This document shows, in pieces, positions 57,896 through 64,000 of a DNA stretch of 64,000 nt. A program made the translations under genes and the position numbers. The notes beneath the pieces were generated by a model. It searched no databases. It had not been told where the DNA came from and was given only the letters and a program-made list of their open reading frames with translations. Source of the stretch: Tenrec ecaudatus (taxonomy: Eukaryota > Chordata > Mammalia > Afrosoricida > Tenrecidae); contig NC_134538.1 of NCBI RefSeq assembly GCF_050624435.1, positions 129,624,937-129,688,936 on the forward strand, in the 5' to 3' direction. Each line of letters opens with the position of its first letter. The first letter of the stretch is position 1.

Positions 57896-59359
57896 GATCA
57901 GATCACACAAGAGCAAACGAAGGGGGAGGAAGAGAAAGTAGAACACATCGAGGCCCACCAAGCTCTGTTTGTTTCCTTTTAATCCTTCTTCTTTGCTTTT
58001 CACTTTCACATTCCAATCACCAGTAATTAGTAGACATTTAGTACACAAAGTACTAAATATTAAATATCTTCAAACATAAAATAATAGTATTCTGCCTTTA
58101 GTTTTCTTAAATATTTATAGTCTTAATTCTGTATATTTCTATAATTGATTGATATATGTTAGAGAAACAATTATCATCACAGTTCACTAAGGCCACATTA
58201 TTTAAGGGTACTATTAAATAATTGTACATTCTTTCATGAATTCAAAATTTTAACCAAGTGTATAAGCCATTGCCCATGTCAATGAGACCTTGACCACATT
58301 CTTTTAATAATGCCTGTAACTGTCCCCCAGCCCCACTATGACAATATTACACATTGTACTTCACCTGACCTGTGCTTTGCTATAGTTTCTTCTGAGTTGT
58401 TGTCCTATATGTCCTGTTATAACCAAAGTACTAAAGATGTAAAGACAGATATTTTTTTACAACTTACCCAAGTGGCCATGCATTTTTTCAGCTGTTAGGG
58501 TTTTTTTTACATTAAACCGTGAGTTTACATCTCATCAACTTTTTATCATATTTAATTATAACTTTCAGTTTTTTAACATAAAACATTTTCTCACATTATG
58601 AAACAATATCTTGCCATGTATGTGGAACATTATTACTTTTATCAACTATAATCTTTATGAAATTATAAACTTCTTGTAAAAATACCCAACCTAATCCATA
58701 TTACTTTGAAAAATTAGAAGAATTAGGGCTAAGAATTTCTTCATGTTGTTTTGTGTAACGGGAGACCACTTGAGCGATTTGGTGATGTTTTATATTTCAC
58801 TGAGGTTTGATCATGATAAGTGCACAACTCCTTGCAAAAAAAAATTCAAAAACAAATAGTAATTATTTGATTAACCAAAATTCACTAAAATGCTAAATAA
58901 ACAAAAACAACATGAAGACAATCGAGTTTGATACATTCACTACTGATGTAAACACATAAATAGGCAAAGTAGTTAAAATATATCCAAGCAGATGGCATCT
59001 GAAGATAGTGTGTAGAAATCATGAGTTATCTTGTGATCTGTCCGTAACAGATGGTGCGAGAAACACTAGTAAACTTGGAATCCGTCCGCATTAACACGCC
59101 AGTCAACCAAAGTTGTAGTAGTCCTCCTGTCTGCACCTGGCCTGAAGTCAGCACTCCTGAGGCCCCTCAGTCAGAATTCGGAGGAACATCACAATTTGAG
59201 GAAAAACAGACATAAAAACTGATTTGACATAGATAAATCACTAAGAGAATGTAATGTTCTCATAGCAAAAAGGCATCAAGATAATTAAATTCTCAGATAT
59301 GAGGGAGCAAAGGAGAGAATCCTCTTAAGGTTTCTCACTTAAGAGTCGACCCTGCGGAA
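57896..59359. other. Unassigned AT-rich DNA
   Basis: 57900-57970 may still belong to the L1. The rest shows no recognised repeat. 59040-59180 has several CpGs but no match. Confidence 0.45.
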
Positions 59360-59560
59360 AGCAAGGATCCCTGGTGGAACAGTGGGTAAGTAAGAATTCC
59401 GTTGCTGACTCGGAAGCACGTGGTTTGAGCCCACTAGCCGGTGGGAAGGAGAACACCGCGGCGGTCTGCTTTCATAAAACTCACTGGTTGGGAACCGTCT
59501 GCGGCTGTCCAGTTCTGTCGCATTGGGACACTGTTCGCTGGAATCATTCGGGGTTTGTTT
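59360..59560 (+). mobile_element. AfroSINE, CpG-rich copy
   Basis: 'ggatccctggtggaacagtg', 'cggaagcacgtggtttgagc', 'gaacaccgcggcggtctgct', 'gaaccgtctgcggctgtcca'. It keeps many CpG dinucleotides, in contrast to most copies here. Confidence 0.7.
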
Positions 59561-59784
59561 TGATGATGAGAGTGGGTAAGTTCGAGCATCCGAGGAGGGA
59601 CATTGACTTGAAAGGTGAACAGAAGTCACAGCTGACCTGGCACATCGTTTTGACAGGGTGCATTTGCTTTGTCTTTTCATGGAGGTAACTGATGGCAATT
59701 AAATGCCAAAGAACGTATTTAAGAACCAGTTTCTCTTTCTAGTCCTGTCTGGGCATGAGCACACCAACTCTTTGGAATTTCTTG
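59561..59784. other. Unassigned DNA
   Basis: Short spacer between the CpG-rich SINE and a BovB 3' end. No family recognised. Confidence 0.4.
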
Positions 59785-59957
59785 TGGTTGTTAAGCGCCC
59801 TCCAGCTAGTTCCAACTCATAAAGAACCTATGTACAGCAGAGCTAAACGCTTCCCGGTCTGATATAATCTTGACGATTGGTCTTATTTGGGTTCCCACTG
59901 TTGCAATCAACCATGTCACTGAGCCCATTGTGCTCATGCATCTGTTGAGTCTTCAGG
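59785..59957 (-). mobile_element. BovB/RTE 3' terminal fragment
   Basis: 'gttgttaagcgccctcca', 'gttccaactcataaagaacc' and 'tgagcccattgtgctc' are antisense to the BovB 3' terminus. Confidence 0.65.
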
Positions 59958-61616
59958 TTTGGAAGAGCCAATAAGCCTTAATGAATTGATTCTTACAATT
60001 AGAGAGCTAGATATAACTGTCGGTGTATCAACTCTTAAACTTCTACTAATGCTATTTGTACAATGCTATTTGAATAAAACACGATCCAACCTGGCATTAA
60101 CTTTGCAACTGTCTGTATTGTGCCACTTTATCTCACTGAGCTTCTCCTTCTATCACCAATATGATATCCTCTCACACGCATAATGTCAGACATGGACTGG
60201 GAAGAAAGTGTATGGGGACAAATTTTTTATTCTCATGTTGAAGAACCCTGGGAAGTCAGGGTTCTGGGTGGAGGGGGGCTTTCACACTTGGGAGTTAGAG
60301 TTAGATATCATCCCTTGGGACCCATCCAGATGTGAGGCTGGGTCTCATAGATACATTCATGAAAGTGAGTATTGAGCAGATTCACGTTATCAGCACTAAC
60401 TGTTCTTGGATTGGGGCTAGAGTTAAGTCGGAGCTCAGAATCCATCTGCTTGTCCATGGAACGTGCATGAGTCAGGTTTACCTTGGCAGCTGCATTATGA
60501 CAAAATCAAAACCCCATGAGACCAATTACAACAACAACAGCAACAAACTAACCAGCAAACAAACAAAAAATAAGACAACAACAAAAAAACCCATCATCAG
60601 TTTCTCCACTGAGGACGCTGTTGGTCTGAGGAGTCCGTGAGAGTAGTTCCACCAGGAGCTGCAATAATTCTGAGTTCATACAAAGAATACACACAATTTA
60701 ATTTTGTGCTTGTGATTTTAGTTCAAAGAAGTCCCAAGTTTGTAATAAAATTCATAGAAAGTGAACTAATATTCAACATACGTACATAAAAGGATTCAGA
60801 GCACAATATGAAAAATGGTGGGGGGGCACTTCTTGAGGGACCTTTTAGACAGTCGGAGGATGATGAAGATGATACAATAATCATCTCTTTTAGATTTTGA
60901 ACATATAATGTACAACTCATAGACATAGTCTCGTTTTCAATGGAACGTGGATTCCAGTATTGTGTATACATGTTTTATTTTCCCTGAGAGTTTAGAAAAT
61001 GCATGAAATGTACATATCTAAGAAATTATTTGAAAGTTCCCTGTGTACCTATTCTATAAGCATATATATAGTTTTATTTCATTGCTGTCTTCATTTTGTA
61101 TACTTTATTTTTATTTAGAAAAATATTTTAACTTATTTATTTTATTTAGAGAAACTAAAGGTTGATAGGACAAAGCTTTTAAATCTCATGTAAAACTATT
61201 CCTAATAAGCATTCTTAGTAGTATATGTAAGGTATATCATGATACAAAGTCACAAGCATTTTCCCTGTATGCATTGATGGTGACTAACATTTTCTTTATA
61301 AAAATAATTAGAATTAAGCATGTTAAACCTAAATTGATCAAGAAATAGGTCACTTTTTAACTAGCGGATAATTTTTAAAAGTCATTAAATTAATGCATAA
61401 CAAATTGATAAAAATGTAAACTTTAAAAAATATTAAATAATTTCTTTGTCACACTAATTGCACAGTTGAAGAAAGAGCTTCTGGTAGGTTAAGTTAAGTG
61501 CTTTGACCAAAATTACCTAATCTGTGTCAGCCCTGGGACAAAAGAGACATGTGCGTTTGTCTTGGGATGACCAAAAATAATTAGTAAGATGAGTTACCAA
61601 TGTTTATTCCAAATTG
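59958..61616. other. Unassigned AT-rich DNA
   Basis: No recognised repeat apart from short CAA-rich simple sequence at 60522-60595. No exon supported. Confidence 0.5.
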
Positions 61617-61740
61617 AAGGAGCCTTCATGGTGTAATGGGTTACATGTTAGGCTACTAAACTGCAAGGTAAACAGTTTTAACGCACTAGCCACTTCTTTG
61701 GGAAAAGATGAGGCTTTATGTTACCATACGGTGGTCTTCC
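61617..61740 (+). mobile_element. AfroSINE, 3'-shortened
   Basis: 'ggagccttcatggtgtaatg', 'ggctactaaactgcaaggta' and 'gggaaaagatgaggctttat' in SINE order. L1 text follows within about 50 bp. Confidence 0.8.
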
Positions 61741-61779
61741 ACTACCTAACCTCAAAACGTACTATACCAGCACAGTTGT

Positions 61780-64000
61780 CCAAACAGCCTGGTACTGTTC
61801 TGATGATAGACACTAGGACAACTAGATCAGGACAGAAAGCCCAGAAATAAAAACATCCAGATAGAGACACTGATTTTTCACAAAGGCCCCACAAAACATT
61901 AATGCGAAGCAGATACCCTCTTCAATACAGTGTGTTACAAAAGCTGGATATCCACGTACTGAAAAATGAACCAATACCGCTATCTCAGTCCATACACAAA
62001 AACAAACTCAAGTGGATCAAAGACCCAAATATAAAACTCAAAGCTTTCAGGATCATCAATGAGAACATTGGGACAAAGCTAGGAGTCTTAAGTGGAGGGA
62101 ATCCACTGGCTATCAGAAATAACAAAGGAAACACACTTTGTGGAAGATAAAATAGATGATTGGGAAATATTAAAAATAAAACACTTGTGCACATTGAAAG
62201 GTTTCCTTAAAAGAGTGAAAAGAGAGCCCACAGACTGGAAAAAGGTTTATTTAGTAACAACATAACAGAAAAGGACTAATTACTAAAATCTACAGAATTT
62301 TGCAAGCTTACAAGAAAAAGACGAATAGCCTTCTGAGAAGGTGGGCAAACGACCTGGACAGAAGAATCACAAAGAATGACCCTTCAATGGCTAATAAACA
62401 CACAAGGAACGATTCCCAATAATTAGCCATCTGAGAAATGCTGCAAGTCAAAGCAACCATTAAATACCAGCTATGCCCATTACTGTAGCCCAATTAAAAA
62501 ATGAAATCCAAGAACAACAAATGTTGGAGAGGGCGTGGTGAATTGGGGTCTTTTATACACTGCTGGTGGACTTGTAAATACATAGGCCACTGTGCAAGGT
62601 GATATGGCAATACCTACAATAGATGGTAATTGAATTACTGTATGATCCAACAATACCATTCCTGAGAATGTACTCCAAAGAATTAAGAAACAGATCATGA
62701 AGAGACGTTCATCACAGCACAGATCATAGTAGTAAGAAACTGGAAACAGCCTAAATGGCCATTAATAGAAGAATGGATAAAACAACTCTGATACATGCAT
62801 GCAAGAGAATACTATGCATCCCTGAAAAACAGCTGAGAAACCCTGAAACAGCTCAACACATAGAAGGATCTGGAAGACATTATGTTGAGTGAAGTTAGTC
62901 AAGCACAAAAGGACAAACACTTCAGTAGAAACAAGCAGAAGAATGAACACACGCTAGACATCCAGTCTTCTGACTGGAGACCAGACAACTTGGTTAAGAG
63001 CCAGACCAGTTCAATGAACCACACATCAACCTTTACAGGTAAGTGTAATGTAGGTCATGTTGCTGGAGGGTGGCTCTGGACAGCTGGGGCCAAAATGTCT
63101 GGTGAGATAGGGGATGCTGTCTGCTGAGTGGTTGCCATGTGGACAGGAAAGCAGCCTTGTCAACGTATGAGGCTTTCTGATGGGAGGGTAGTGCAGGAGA
63201 CGGGAGAGGGAAAGGTCACATTTGAGGGACCATAGGTGGATGTCTGTTGAGGGCATTAGGCTTCCTGCAAAGACTGCAAGATGAGATCCCATATGAGAAC
63301 ACCAGTGGGTGAACTGGACTCCACCTCAGACATATTTGTAATCTGAGGACTTAAGCCAGAAAATAGATGGTGTCTGAGGAAGTAGGAGACAGCTTTGCCA
63401 AGAGCAATGTACTGTTGGTTGGTGGGCTAGGTCTTGCTACATCAACACCCTGTATGCTGCATTAAGATAGGTATTATTCCAGCAAATCCCGTGACCGCCA
63501 TTCTGTCATATTTTGCGCATGCTGGTTCATATTAAGGTGTATCTCAGAGGTGCATCGCCACTGGGGGTCACATCTTGAAGCTGTGTTATTTATTTCTCTT
63601 CTTTTAAGTAAATGAAACCCAGGGATATTGAGCCTATGGAGAAAACAAATAGTACAAAGGTTTTGGGGAAGAGGAGATATAAAGGGGAGACAATGCCAAG
63701 GAATCCAGGAAGGAGAAGTGTTTTTAGAGACCGATTGTGGGAGCAATTGTACAATTCTGTCTGATGTGACTGAACTATGCAAAGATATGACATATGTACT
63801 AATTTCTAAGTTACAGCAAATTTTCAAAAAGCACAGATTCAGAAATGGGTTTGTGGTTCTTACTAAATCTTAGTTCCAACTTTAGAACAACTAGCTCTTA
63901 CAACATTGCATTGCTTGATAATCATTCTTTCAAGGGAGCACGAAATATATGAGTGCTATACCAAAGTGCGGCAAGGAAGTTAGCTGGTGCCTGACTATCA
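61780..64000 (+). mobile_element. L1 with ORF2 C-terminal remnants, runs off window
   Basis: 'gacactgatttttcacaaag' and the frame at 61902-62150 (KLKWIKDPNIKLKAFRI-like) match the C-terminal part of L1 ORF2. The later broken frames give LLYDPTIPFLRMYSKE, the well known L1 ORF2 'YDPAIPLLGIYPKE' region (about 62625-62690). Then come 'actggaaacagcctaaatgg' and 'gttgagtgaagttagtcaag', typical L1 3' sequence. The window ends in 'gctggtgcctgactatca', similar to the 'gatggtgcccggctatca' module of the L1 3' UTR family, linking that family to L1. Stops and frameshifts show it is dead. Confidence 0.75.

Noticed and set aside
1-64000. CRISPR array, bacterial defence system, phage or integron
   Set aside because: Composition, SINE/LINE content and absence of coding density are those of a vertebrate genome; no regularly spaced repeats or operons.
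1-64000. tRNA genes from tRNA-like sequence
   Set aside because: The tRNA-like segments are heads of AfroSINEs, mutated and followed by SINE bodies; no intact cloverleaf was recognised.

Overview
This window looks like non-coding DNA from an afrotherian mammal. The case rests on repeats: at least twenty copies of a tRNA-derived SINE with the AfroSINE layout (5' end close to GGAGCCCTGGTGG, body with GAGAAAGATGAGGCTTTCT, 3' end close to GAATCGACTCGATGGCA), many BovB/RTE LINE copies with a recognisable reverse transcriptase YADD box, and a long GC-variable retroposon family ending in GTATGAGCCCCTAATAAAATG plus poly(A), which I read as the 3' UTR of an afrotherian L1 lineage. BovB together with AfroSINE points to Afrotheria. 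A tenrec- or golden-mole-like source is possible, but I cannot fix the species. I see no host protein-coding exon, no tRNA or rRNA gene, no CRISPR array and no bacterial or viral operon. Most open frames here are chance frames or translations of repeats.

Layout. 0-5 kb: a composite L1 3' UTR block with an internal TA/TG microsatellite, then an AfroSINE and a BovB fragment with YADD. 5-12 kb: AT-rich DNA with AfroSINEs, an LTR split by a SINE, and a BovB copy split by a SINE. 12-18.5 kb: two minus-strand L1 tails, an LTR fragment, two BovB pieces, a probable 5'-inverted L1 and a long (CAC)n. 18.5-26 kb: mostly unassigned AT-rich DNA, then a young plus-strand L1 tail, an old L1 ORF2 fragment and a BovB. 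26-36 kb: two mariner copies in opposite orientations and two BovB halves flanking one of them. 36-41.5 kb: a BovB interrupted by an L1 and abutted by an inverted BovB, and an AfroSINE split by a short DNA element. 41.7-43.8 kb: a nearly complete pogo/Tc2-like DNA transposon with inverted ends, TA duplications and a decayed transposase. 44-52 kb: AT-rich DNA, a 102-bp tandem duplication, SINEs, LTR-like stretches and an L1 tail. 52.6-55.9 kb: a near full-length minus-strand BovB carrying a SINE and an HMGB3 processed pseudogene. 56-58 kb: a long minus-strand L1 3' UTR. 58-64 kb: SINEs, a BovB 3' end and an L1 with ORF2 remnants running off the window.

The elements do not form a pathway. They form a stratigraphy: BovB is repeatedly the host of later L1-driven insertions (SINEs, L1 tails, the HMGB3 retrocopy). 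The most informative loci are the pogo/Tc2-like transposon, the HMGB3 retrocopy whose target site can be read in the surrounding BovB, and an L1 3' UTR subfamily marked by a duplicated tail and a microsatellite at a fixed internal position. All family assignments come from remembered consensus patterns and from comparing copies within the window. None was checked by a database search.
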